Of a stretch of 64,000 nucleotides of DNA, positions 18,184 to 25,913 are shown one piece after another. Numbering within the stretch: position 1 is the stretch's first letter; every line of letters begins with the position of its first letter. The translations under genes were made by a program, and so were the position numbers. A model generated the notes under the pieces. It ran no database searches. It worked only from the letters and a program-made list of their open reading frames with translations, and had not been told where the DNA came from. This DNA comes from CAWEBF01 sp963807235 (lineage in GTDB: Bacteria > Acidobacteriota > Vicinamibacteria > Vicinamibacterales > UBA2999). The stretch lies in assembly GCA_963807235.1 (NCBI GenBank), contig CAWEBF010000016.1, forward strand, positions 185,420 to 249,419, given 5' to 3'.

Positions 18184-18273
18184 AAGGCACAAGGCACAAA
18201 GCACAAGGCAAAAGGAAGAACAGAACTACAGCTCCGGCTCTCCTTTTGCCTTTTGCCCTTTGCCTTTTGCCTT
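18184..18273. repeat. Long palindromic intergenic element with GAACTACAGCTCCGG core
   Basis: Left arm 18184-18216 (AAGGCACA-type units) pairs with right arm 18241-18273 (TTTTGCC-type units) over 33 positions with only a few mismatches. The core 18217-18240 contains GAACTACAGCTCCGG, close to the core of the 1752-1844 element. It lies at a convergent gene junction, so it may work as a two-way terminator. Confidence 0.88.
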
Positions 18274-18286
18274 GTCTTCAGTCCCC

Positions 18287-18904
18287 CTACCGCACCGCCG
18301 CCTGGAGATCTGCGGGGCGGCGGTTCCGCAGGAGGACCCTCTCGGCGTCCCCCAAGCTCCAGTCCTGCGGCCGATCGCGCGCCACCTCCCACACCGACCA
18401 TACGGCGCGCATCAGCCCGTGCGGTGCGTGCGTGCCACGGCCGGTCAGCGCATGCACCAGTTCGTGAGCGATGGCGCGTCCGAGCAGCACCGCCGGATCG
18501 GCATGGCTGTCGCGCGCCAGCCGCTCGACGCGCTCGACATAGATGGTTGCCAGCGAAGCCTTTCGACGGCGCGTATCGAGCAGCGCCTCGCCGAGGGGCA
18601 GTGGCGCCGCGGGCCGCTGGATCGGCACATGGCCGCGCACCAGCCGCAGCGCCAGCTCGTCACCGCCGAGTGTCCGATCGCAGGCGCGCTCGGCGTTCGG
18701 CGCGGTGCAGTGCGTGAAGTGGATCTCGAGGTCCGCCGGCGCCAGCAGGGCGGCGGCGACCGCGAGGGCGCGCCGCTTGTCGTCGTCCGCAACCGGCGCA
18801 GCGTCGTAGACGCGCACGGCGACGTCGATCCAGGCCCGCTCGGCCGCGGCTGCGACGCCGGGGACACCTGCCAACACCATCAGGACGAGAACCAGTGAGC
18901 GCAT
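18287..18904 (-). CDS. Secreted HExxH metalloprotease-like protein
   Basis: A 205-residue protein with a signal peptide (MRSLVLVLMVLAGVPGVAAA). At residues 147-165 it has HELVHALTGRGTHAPHGLM: an HExxH zinc motif, a glycine, a further histidine and a GLM that looks like a Met-turn. The spacing (HExxHxxxGxxxH) is one residue longer at each step than the metzincin consensus, so the class is uncertain. It is convergent with the bactofilin-like gene. Protease activity is a prediction from the motif only. Confidence 0.6.
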   Translation of the reverse strand: MRSLVLVLMVLAGVPGVAAAAERAWIDVAVRVYDAAPVADDDKRRALAVAAALLAPADLEIHFTHCTAPNAERACDRTLGGDELALRLVRGHVPIQRPAAPLPLGEALLDTRRRKASLATIYVERVERLARDSHADPAVLLGRAIAHELVHALTGRGTHAPHGLMRAVWSVWEVARDRPQDWSLGDAERVLLRNRRPADLQAAVR

Positions 18905-18996
18905 GCGACCACTGTGGGCCGCCGGCTCGGGTGCCTCAATGGACCCAAGGTGACGCGAGGTGACTTCGAGGTGACAAGCGCGGATACTCTCTGTCG

Positions 18997-19404
18997 ATGG
19001 CGCCAGCGCGGCATCGGCGTGCCTCGTCGGATCCCTTCGACAAGGTGAGATCGGCGGGCCTCGTGCTGCCCGAAGTGGAAGACGTCACCCGGGCGGGCAG
19101 GCCGCCCACGTTGAAGCGCCGCGGCTGCTTCATGGCCGCACTGGCCAGCCACCCCTCCGCCGAGCCCGACACGCTGGTCGTCCGCTACGACGAACAGGAG
19201 CGGGGCTGGCTGCTGGAGGACGCGCCCGAGACGTACTACCTGACCGACTACTACCGTCGCTGGCCGGTGATTCTGGCGCGGCTGTCGACGATCACGCCGG
19301 ACGCCTTACGCGACCTTCTCGCCGTGTCGTGGCGCTTGACGGGAGAGAAGGCCCGCCCCGCTAAGCGGGGCCAGAAGACACTGCGCGAGCTAGGCGGAGC
19401 GTGA
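18997..19404 (+). CDS. MmcQ/YjbR family protein
   Basis: A 135-residue protein of the MmcQ/YjbR fold (CyaY-like, often called DNA-binding). The characteristic opening is GLVLPEVEDVTRAGRPPTLKR, followed by DTLVVRYDEQERGWLLEDAP and YYLTDYYRRWPVILARLS. The function of the family is not well defined. The C-terminus (AKRGQKTLRELGGA) is encoded by a dispersed repeat. It converges with the DUF169 gene and overlaps it by 15 bases. Confidence 0.82.
   Translation: MAPARHRRASSDPFDKVRSAGLVLPEVEDVTRAGRPPTLKRRGCFMAALASHPSAEPDTLVVRYDEQERGWLLEDAPETYYLTDYYRRWPVILARLSTITPDALRDLLAVSWRLTGEKARPAKRGQKTLRELGGA
19352..19400 (-). repeat. 49-bp dispersed repeat, copy 2
   Basis: On the minus strand it reads GCTCCGCCT...GCGCAGTGTCTT...GCCCCGCTTAGCGGGGC. 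It differs from 16694-16742 at six of 49 positions. It lies wholly inside the 3' end of the MmcQ/YjbR gene and supplies its last residues. Confidence 0.88.
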
Positions 19405-20112
19405 AGGGTCCACGCGGAGCCCAGCGAGCCGTTCACGGTGATAGGCCGCGAGCGTCTGGTTGGCCGAGACGATGGTGGCCAACGCCGCCACGACGCCGTC
19501 CAAGCCCGCGCCTCCGATGACCGAATAGAACTCGTCGTCGGCCACGTCCGTGTAGACCCGGTTGCCGATGCAACCCAGGCTGGAGGCGACACCGCCTGGC
19601 AGCGCCGCCGGTATCGCCATGCAGGTCGGCCGGCCGAGCAGCGGCGTGGTGGAGACGCCCGCCCGCGTGGCGGCCTCGTGCAGGAGCATCAGCTTGGAGG
19701 GTTTCCCCGACAGCACGACCACATCCGGCTTCACCGGCGCCTGCGCCAGCGGCGCGTAGACGATCACCTGTGGCGTCTGCGGCAGCCGCGGAATCGCCGG
19801 CACTTCCGTCATCGAGATGTAGCCGATGTCGGCCATCAGCGATAGCGTGCCGGTCAGCTCAGACTCTCGCCCCACAGGCAGGTCGATGTGATGCGTGTAG
19901 CTGCCGACAGGGCAGTTCAGGTGATCCGACGGCACCGTATAGAAGGTGCGGCCCTCTGCCGCGAGCCGCCAGAAGCTGCAGCCGGACGGCTGTGAGCCCT
20001 GCAGCTTGGGCGTACCCGCGGGCGCCGCATCGACAAATGAGATCGCAACCGGCCGCCGGCGAAGATCCAGCGCGTTCGTCAGTGTCTGTTCCAGGGCCTC
20101 AAGGGTCTGCAC
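19390..20112 (-). CDS. DUF169 family protein
   Basis: A 240-residue protein. Typical DUF169 features are RRRPVAISFVDAAP at the N-terminus, conserved cysteines in SGCSFWRLA and LNCPVGSYTH, and a C-terminal SSLGCIGNR. The family is uncharacterised and often near redox or C1 genes. Soluble, no signal peptide. It converges with the MmcQ/YjbR gene and lies downstream of the aminotransferase IV gene on the same strand. Confidence 0.82.
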   Translation of the reverse strand: MQTLEALEQTLTNALDLRRRPVAISFVDAAPAGTPKLQGSQPSGCSFWRLAAEGRTFYTVPSDHLNCPVGSYTHHIDLPVGRESELTGTLSLMADIGYISMTEVPAIPRLPQTPQVIVYAPLAQAPVKPDVVVLSGKPSKLMLLHEAATRAGVSTTPLLGRPTCMAIPAALPGGVASSLGCIGNRVYTDVADDEFYSVIGGAGLDGVVAALATIVSANQTLAAYHRERLAGLRVDPSRSA

Positions 20113-20143
20113 GTCGCCAGCTTATCAGTCCACGACGGAACCC

Positions 20144-20779
20144 TCACGCCCATTCGGCCTCGATCCATTCGCGCAGGCTGTTCACGAGCCACACGCGCGG
20201 TGCCGATGCGGCCTCCGCCTTGAGGATCGGGCGCTCCGCGATTCGCCCCGCCTCCAGGAGTTCTTCGCGAAACACGCCTTGCAGCAGCGGACGCGTGGAC
20301 GGTGGGGTAAACAGCGCCCCATCCAATTCCACGACCACGTTGGCGATGGTGGACTCGGTCACCTCGCCGCCGCGCGTCCACAGCACCACGTCATCCAGAT
20401 CCGGGCGCGCATGGCGCGCGTTGTCGTAGACCTGGCGCTGCGTCGTCTTGATGCGGAGGAACGGATCGGCGTCGTCCACCGGATCGGCGGCGAACGCGAT
20501 CTTCCAGGGCCGCTCGCTCACCAGTGGAAACGCCGAGCACTCGACCGTGGGCTCGCCGGTGCTGGACAGCAACAGCCTGATGCGCCATCGCCCGGCCGGT
20601 CGCGTGGCGGCCGCCTCGTCCAGCGCCGCGTTCACGCGGCCTTCGTCCCACGGGAACCCGTTGGCGCGTGCGGTCGAAGCCACCCGCGACAAGTGGCCAT
20701 GTCGCCGGACGACGTGCCCGTCCTGAAGCCGCATCGTCTCCAGCAGGGAGAAATCGTGTCGCGGCTCCCCGGGCTCCAT
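20144..20779 (-). CDS. Class IV aminotransferase (PabC/Ilv-like)
   Basis: A PLP-fold class IV protein of about 211 residues from the ATG at 20777-20779. It opens DFSLLETMRLQDGHVVRRHGHLSR, as in 4-amino-4-deoxychorismate lyase, and has IKTTQRQVYDNAR with the lysine expected to hold PLP, and GEVTESTIANVVVE. It resembles the PabC-like half of bifunctional PabB-PabC proteins. The upstream 37-residue extension overlaps the divergent regulator and is rejected. Aminodeoxychorismate lyase is the likeliest activity, though D-amino-acid or branched-chain transaminases share the fold. Confidence 0.78.
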   Translation of the reverse strand: MEPGEPRHDFSLLETMRLQDGHVVRRHGHLSRVASTARANGFPWDEGRVNAALDEAAATRPAGRWRIRLLLSSTGEPTVECSAFPLVSERPWKIAFAADPVDDADPFLRIKTTQRQVYDNARHARPDLDDVVLWTRGGEVTESTIANVVVELDGALFTPPSTRPLLQGVFREELLEAGRIAERPILKAEAASAPRVWLVNSLREWIEAEWA

Positions 20780-20798
20780 CCGCCTTAGAATGCCATCG

Positions 20799-21482
20799 AT
20801 GCGGGTACTGGTGGTCGAGGACGAGCAAAAGGTCGCCAACGCCTTGCGCGAGGGCCTCGAGGGCGAGCAGTTCCAGGTGGTCGTGGAAACCACCGGCGAG
20901 GGCGCCTACTTCCGGGTCACCACCGAGACGTTCGATGTGGTGTTGCTCGACCTGGGGCTGCCCGGCCGGAACGGCCTCGAGATCCTGTCGGCGCTGCGGC
21001 AGCGTGGTCTCAAGACGCCGGTTCTCGTGCTGACGGCGCGCGACACCGTGCAGGATCGCGTGGTCGGCCTCGATGCGGGCGCCGACGACTACCTGGTGAA
21101 ACCCTTCGCATTCGCCGAGCTTGTGGCGCGCATCCGTGCGCTGGTGCGTCGCGGCCGATCCACCGAAGCGCCCAAGCTCACCGTTGGCGACCTGACGATG
21201 GATCTCGTGAGCCGCAAGGTGGCACGTGGCGCCCGCAGCGTCGATCTCACGGTGCGGGAATTCGAGCTCCTCGAGTACCTGCTTCGGCTGCAGGCGCAGG
21301 TCGTGTCACGCGAGGCGCTGGCCCGGGACGTCTGGAAGGAGACCGCCCGCTCGACGCCGCTCGACAACGTGATCGACGTGCACATCGCGCGTCTGCGGCG
21401 CAAGGTGGATACCGAGCAGGACACCAAACTGATTCACACGGTTCGCGGCGTGGGCTTCATGTTGAGCGAGACCGAGCCATGA
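20799..21482 (+). CDS. OmpR-family response regulator
   Basis: A 227-residue regulator. The receiver domain starts MRVLVVEDEQK, with the phosphorylated aspartate in LLDLGLPG (D51) and the lysine in KPFAF. A C-terminal winged helix ends VDTEQDTKLIHTVRGVGFML. An ATG nine bases upstream (20790) is an alternative start. It is divergent from the aminotransferase gene with only 19 bases between starts, and overlaps the following kinase by ATGA. Confidence 0.92.
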   Translation: MRVLVVEDEQKVANALREGLEGEQFQVVVETTGEGAYFRVTTETFDVVLLDLGLPGRNGLEILSALRQRGLKTPVLVLTARDTVQDRVVGLDAGADDYLVKPFAFAELVARIRALVRRGRSTEAPKLTVGDLTMDLVSRKVARGARSVDLTVREFELLEYLLRLQAQVVSREALARDVWKETARSTPLDNVIDVHIARLRRKVDTEQDTKLIHTVRGVGFMLSETEP

Positions 21483-22895
21483 ACCCCTGGTGGCGCGCCC
21501 ATTCGCTCCGGCGGCGCCTCACGCTGTGGTACGTCGCCGTGATGGTGGTCGTGCTGACCGTCTACGCCGTCGTGGTGCTGGGCTTTGTGCGGCAGTCCGC
21601 CTCCGACGCGCTGAATCAGCGGCTCCGTGGCGACTTTCAGTGGGCGGCCGCCATGGTGGACCAGACGCCGGAGGGCGGCATCTCCTGGTACGAAGACGAC
21701 CTCCTGGCGGTCGAGGAGGAGCGCCCCTGGCTGCAGGTATGGGACCGCAGCGGTGAGCTGCTGTATCGCAGCGCTGAAGCGGAACGGCGGCCCGTGCCGG
21801 AGAGCCGCGCCCTGGCCGCACAGCCCGACGACAACCGGATCGTGTCGATGACCGTGCGGGGCGAAGACGCGCCCATGCGGATCCTGAACCGGCGCGGGCG
21901 CATCGCATCGAAGCCCGTGGTGATCCAGGTGGCCGCGTCGGAGGCCGCGCTGCAGGAGCAGGTGCGCGAGGCAATGCTGATCTTCCTGCTTGGACTGCCC
22001 GTCGCCGTGGCCGTCGCCGGACTTGGCGGCTACGCGCTGGCTCGTCGAGCGCTCGAGCCGGTGGAAACCATGACCGATCGGGCGCGGTCGATTACCGCCG
22101 ACCGGTTGGCCGATCGGCTCCCGGTGGAGAACCCCGACGACGAGATGGGCCGGCTGGCCGCCGTGTTCAACCAGACGCTGGGCCGGCTGCAGCGCTCGTT
22201 CGAGCAGATGCGGCAGTTCACGTCCGACGTGTCGCACGAGCTGCGCACGCCGCTGACGTCGATCCGCAGCGTCGGCGAGGTGGGGCTGCGCGGACACCGC
22301 GACGAGGAGGGCTATCGCACCATCATCGGCAGCATGCTCGAGGAGGCCGATCGCCTGGCGGGTCTCGTGGACCGCCTGCTGACTCTGTCGCGCGCCGAAA
22401 CCGGACAAGCGCCCCTCTCGAGAGAGGTCGTGGACCTTCAGGCGCTGGCCGACAACGTCGTGTCACACCTCAGCGTGCTGGCCGAAGAGAAGCGGCAGCA
22501 GATCGTCGTGGAACGGACGGCGGCGCCCTCGGCCCTCGCCGATCGACAGGTGCTGCGGCAGGCGCTCATCAACCTGGTGGACAACGCGATCAAGTTCACG
22601 CCGGTCGGCGGATCGGTGCGCGTGCGCGCTGTCGGAGACCGCGCGGGAAGCGGTGTGCGACGTGATGGACTCGGGCCCAGGCGTTCCGCCCGCGGCGCGC
22701 GAGCACATCTTCGACCGGTTCTACCGCTTCGGCGGCGAGTCGGCGCTCGGGGGCGCCGGGCTGGGCCTGTCGATCGCGCGCGGCGCCGTTGAAGCGAACG
22801 GCGGCCGGCTGACGCTGGTCGAATCGAGCGAATCGGGTTCGACGTTCCGGATCTCCATGCCGCGGGTCAGCACCGCCCGCGCCCGTACGGCCTAG
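21479..22895 (+). CDS. Sensor histidine kinase, frame broken once
   Basis: Partner of the upstream regulator. Two transmembrane segments (about residues 17-36 and 167-187) flank a periplasmic sensor region; a HAMP segment follows, then the phospho-acceptor box DVSHELRTPLTS (H253), the N box (LVDNAIKFTP) and G boxes (DSGPGVPP, LGLSIARGAVEANGG). One extra base near 22634 shifts the frame between the N and G boxes. The intact protein would be about 471 residues. The signal is unknown. Confidence 0.88.
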
Positions 22896-22910
22896 CGAGG
22901 CGAGGCGACT

Positions 22911-23795
22911 ATGGCAACGGAGTCGGCCTACGACACCACCGCGATTGTCGACACCATTCTCCATCCCTCCGACTTCTCGGAAGCGAGCGAGTTGGCCTTC
23001 GCCCACGCCCTGAAGATGGCCTTGGTCGCTCGGGCACGACTGACTCTGTTCCACGTCTCTTCGGGCACGGATGTGGCGTGGAGCGATTTCCCTCGGGTGC
23101 GGCAGACGCTCGAGCGCTGGCATCTCCTCCCGCACGGCAGTCCCCGTTCAGCCGTGCCCGATCTCGGTATCACGGTGGAAAAGGCCATCGCGCGCGATCG
23201 CGACCCGGTGTCGGCCGTGCTCCGCTATCTCGAGACCCATCCGGCCGATCTCCTCGTGCTTGCGCCGCATCGGCGCGACGATGGCCTGCACTGGCTTCGC
23301 CGTTCCGTCTCGGAGCCAATGGCGCGCCGCGCCGGGCAGGCCGCGCTCTTCGTGCCGAACGGCGTGCGCGGCTTCGTCTCGGGTGACGACGGCGCGGTGT
23401 CGCTGGCGAACATCTTGATCCCCGTGGCCGTGATACCGCCACCGCGCCCGGCGGTTGCTGCCGCGGCACGGCTGGTGAGCCGTCTGTCGCGTCCAACCGG
23501 CACATTCACGCTGCTCCATGTAGGTGCGGCCGGCGAGGGGCCGCTCGTACATCCGCCACTGGTCCCGGGCTGGCAGTGGGACAGGATGAACCGGGGCGGA
23601 GACGTGATCGACACAATCGTCGACACCGCGCACGGTACGAGAGCCGACCTCGTCGTGATGACTACCGACGGACGCCATGGGTTTCTCGATGCCCTGCGGG
23701 GCAGTCACAGCGAACGAGTTCTGCACCACGCTCCTTGCCCTGTGCTCGTGCTCCCAGACAGGGCCTCAGTCACCGAGGCCCTGCGGGCGGACTGA
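22911..23795 (+). CDS. Universal stress protein, two-domain
   Basis: A 294-residue protein with two UspA folds in tandem. The first opens ILHPSDFSEASELAFAHALK and ends in PADLLVLAPHRRDDG; the second ends in ADLVVMTTDGRHG, SERVLHHAPCPVLVLPD, the typical UspA nucleotide-site region. Cytoplasmic. It follows the kinase by 15 bases and may belong to that operon. Confidence 0.88.
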   Translation: MATESAYDTTAIVDTILHPSDFSEASELAFAHALKMALVARARLTLFHVSSGTDVAWSDFPRVRQTLERWHLLPHGSPRSAVPDLGITVEKAIARDRDPVSAVLRYLETHPADLLVLAPHRRDDGLHWLRRSVSEPMARRAGQAALFVPNGVRGFVSGDDGAVSLANILIPVAVIPPPRPAVAAAARLVSRLSRPTGTFTLLHVGAAGEGPLVHPPLVPGWQWDRMNRGGDVIDTIVDTAHGTRADLVVMTTDGRHGFLDALRGSHSERVLHHAPCPVLVLPDRASVTEALRAD

Positions 23796-23839
23796 CCAGA
23801 TTGAAACCGGCGCCGCGCGGTCGATTGAAATCCCTGCGG

Positions 23840-24238
23840 GTGAGCGCCAGCGTCCGCGACTTCGTCCTCGATCAGCTGGCGGGTCTCGAAGGGCTGCGCG
23901 CACGGGCGATGTTCGGCGGCGTGGGTCTCTATGCCGGCGACGTGTTCTTCGGCATCGTCGCGGCCGATGTGCTGTATTTCAAGGTGGACGACTCGACGCG
24001 TGCGGCATACGAAGCCGCCGGGTCCACACCGTTCAAGCCGTACGCCGATCGCGCGATGACGATGCCGTACTACGCCGTGCCCGTGGAAGTGCTGGAATCA
24101 GCGCCCACGCTCGTCGAATGGGCCCGCCGCGCGGTGGGCGTTGCGAGCGCCCAGAGCCGAAAGCCCAAAGCCCGCCCAAAGCCTAGAGCCCAGAGCCCAA
24201 AGCCTATTTCAGCTCGTCGGCCAGCAAAGCGACGCTGA
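23840..24238 (+). CDS. TfoX/Sxy N-terminal domain protein
   Basis: About 132 residues from a GTG at 23840 (a TTG at 23825 is an alternative). RARAMFGGVGLYAGDVFFGIV and VLYFKVDDSTRAAYEAAG are the family hallmark. TfoX N-domain proteins are linked to competence regulation in some proteobacteria but are widespread single-domain proteins elsewhere. The last ~30 residues (SRKPKARPKPRAQSPKP) are encoded by AAAGCCC/AGAGCCC-type repeats (24151-24208), an apparent repeat-derived tail. It converges with and overlaps the mltB-like gene by 35 bases. Confidence 0.8.
   Translation: MSASVRDFVLDQLAGLEGLRARAMFGGVGLYAGDVFFGIVAADVLYFKVDDSTRAAYEAAGSTPFKPYADRAMTMPYYAVPVEVLESAPTLVEWARRAVGVASAQSRKPKARPKPRAQSPKPISARRPAKRR
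24151..24208. repeat. CCAAAGC/CCAGAGC tandem tract in a gene 3' end
   Basis: Roughly seven degenerate heptamers (CCAGAGC, CGAAAGC, CCAAAGC, CTAGAGC and variants). They lie at a convergent junction and are translated as the basic tail of the TfoX-like protein. The last three codons before the MltB stop on the other strand are just outside the tract. Confidence 0.75.
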
Positions 24239-25277
24239 GCGCGTAGTAGTGCGCGCAGTTGTAGCCCAGGATGGCGTCGTAGTTCGGGTACACCAGGAAG
24301 AGCCGCTCGCCCACGTCCACGAGACCCGCGGGCACTTTGGACTTCGGCAGCGGGCCGCCGTCCTCGCGCGTGACGCCCATCTCGCGCCATTCGTCGAGCG
24401 GCAGCCGCTCCGTCATGTTGCGGCGCGCGTAGCACCCTTCCGTGCGCTTCGGCACCCGGTCGGCGATGCGCGCGCGCACGACCGGCGTCATCGACACTTC
24501 GCGCCCCCACGTGTAGGTGCCGTCCCAGCCGTACGCCTTGAGGTAGCTGGCAATCGACGCCAGCGCGTCGGGGGTCGACTTCCAGATGTCGCTCTTGCCG
24601 TCCTTGTCGAAGTCCACGGCGTGCTTCAGGTAGCTGGACGGCATGAACTGCGGTTGTCCCATCGCGCCCGCCCACGACCCGGTCATGCTCCGGGCCTCCA
24701 GGCGCCGCTGCGACACCATGGTCAGGGCGTCGAACAGCTCGCCGCGAAAATAGCTCGAGCGCCGGGGCTCCCACGCCAGTGTCGCCAGCGCCTGCAGCAC
24801 CGGCGTGCGGCCGGTCAGCCGGCCGTAGCGCGTCTCGATGCCCCACACCGCCACCAGGACCTCTTGCGGGACGTCGAACTCCTTTTCCACGCGCGCCAGC
24901 GTGGTCCTGTATGCGCGCGCCTGGTCCTTGCCGCGGCGCACCACGGCCTTCGTGACGCGGGCGGACAGATAACGGTCGAATCCGGGGTTCAACTCGGCCT
25001 GCGATCGATCCGAGGCGATCACCCGCTCCAGCGGCTGCAGGTCGACGAGGTGCTGCACCACGCTCTCGGCGAAGCCGCGGTCCTTCGCCTCTTTGCGCAG
25101 ATCGGCCAGCCATTCGTCGAAAGGTTGAGCTGGAGCAGCGAGCAACTCCCCAGTCGGCGCACCCGCGGGCCCGGCCTCCGCGACCGGCGGCGCCGATTGC
25201 GCCCGCCCGGCTGCCTGGCCGAAGTCCTGTTGCGCCAGTGCGCCCAAAACGCCGAAAAGGATGAGCAACGGCCGCAT
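24204..25277 (-). CDS. mltB: Lytic murein transglycosylase B family protein
   Basis: A 357-residue exported peptidoglycan-cleaving enzyme (SLT_2/MltB). After a signal peptide and an Ala/Pro-rich linker comes FDEWLADLRKEAKDRGF. The catalytic glutamate is in VAVWGIETRYG (E148). Other family blocks are GAMGQPQFMPSSYLKHAVDFD and NYDAILGYNCAHYYALSV. No lipobox is visible, so it is probably a soluble periplasmic form. It converges with the TfoX-like gene. Confidence 0.92.
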   Translation of the reverse strand: MRPLLILFGVLGALAQQDFGQAAGRAQSAPPVAEAGPAGAPTGELLAAPAQPFDEWLADLRKEAKDRGFAESVVQHLVDLQPLERVIASDRSQAELNPGFDRYLSARVTKAVVRRGKDQARAYRTTLARVEKEFDVPQEVLVAVWGIETRYGRLTGRTPVLQALATLAWEPRRSSYFRGELFDALTMVSQRRLEARSMTGSWAGAMGQPQFMPSSYLKHAVDFDKDGKSDIWKSTPDALASIASYLKAYGWDGTYTWGREVSMTPVVRARIADRVPKRTEGCYARRNMTERLPLDEWREMGVTREDGGPLPKSKVPAGLVDVGERLFLVYPNYDAILGYNCAHYYALSVALLADELK

Positions 25278-25408
25278 GGGGACTGCACCTCGATATTACG
25301 GGATACTACGTGCCCGTTTGCGCGGTTTGCTTGATTCGCGACCATTTCCGACATCTAATATGTCGGTCGATACTCCCGAACATCCTTCCTCGTCAGAGAG
25401 TTGCCAAT

Positions 25409-25903
25409 ATGCCCTACACATTGAACGTCAACGGCAAAGCCACCACGGTGGATGTGCCCGCCGACATGCCCCTTTTGTGGGCCCTGCGAGACGTCCTGAA
25501 CCTGAAGGGAACCAAGTTCGGATGCGGAATCGGCCAGTGCGGCGCCTGCACCGTCAACCTGCGCGGACGCGCCACCCGGTCGTGCCAGGTCACAGTGGCC
25601 CAGGCGGCCAACGCGGCCATCACGACCATTGAGGGGCTGTCGGCGGACGGCAGTCATCCGCTGCAGCGCGCGTGGCAGGAAATCGACGTGCCGCAGTGCG
25701 GCTACTGCCAGGCGGGCCAGATCATGACGGCGGCCGCGCTGTTGGCCACAAACCCCCGGCCGAGCGACGCGGAGATCAACACCGCGATGAACGGCAACCT
25801 GTGCCGCTGCGGCACCTACCTGCGCATCAAGCAGGCGGTGCAGCGCGCGGTGCAAATCGCGGGCTCGCGGCCAACGCAAACGGCCGGCGCCGGTGCGGAA
25901 TAG
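25409..25903 (+). CDS. iorA: Molybdenum hydroxylase small subunit, two [2Fe-2S] (isoquinoline 1-oxidoreductase alpha type)
   Basis: A 164-residue iron-sulfur subunit. The plant-type [2Fe-2S] motif is CGIGQCGACTVNLRG; the second cluster uses CGYCQAGQIM and CRCGTYLRI. Start at ATG 25409 (MPYTLNVNGKATTVDV); the open frame upstream has no family similarity. The large subunit begins ten bases after its stop, so they form one unit. It passes electrons from the molybdenum centre to an unknown acceptor; no cytochrome c gene is adjacent. Confidence 0.9.
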   Translation: MPYTLNVNGKATTVDVPADMPLLWALRDVLNLKGTKFGCGIGQCGACTVNLRGRATRSCQVTVAQAANAAITTIEGLSADGSHPLQRAWQEIDVPQCGYCQAGQIMTAAALLATNPRPSDAEINTAMNGNLCRCGTYLRIKQAVQRAVQIAGSRPTQTAGAGAE

Positions 25904-25913
25904 GAGGGCGGCC

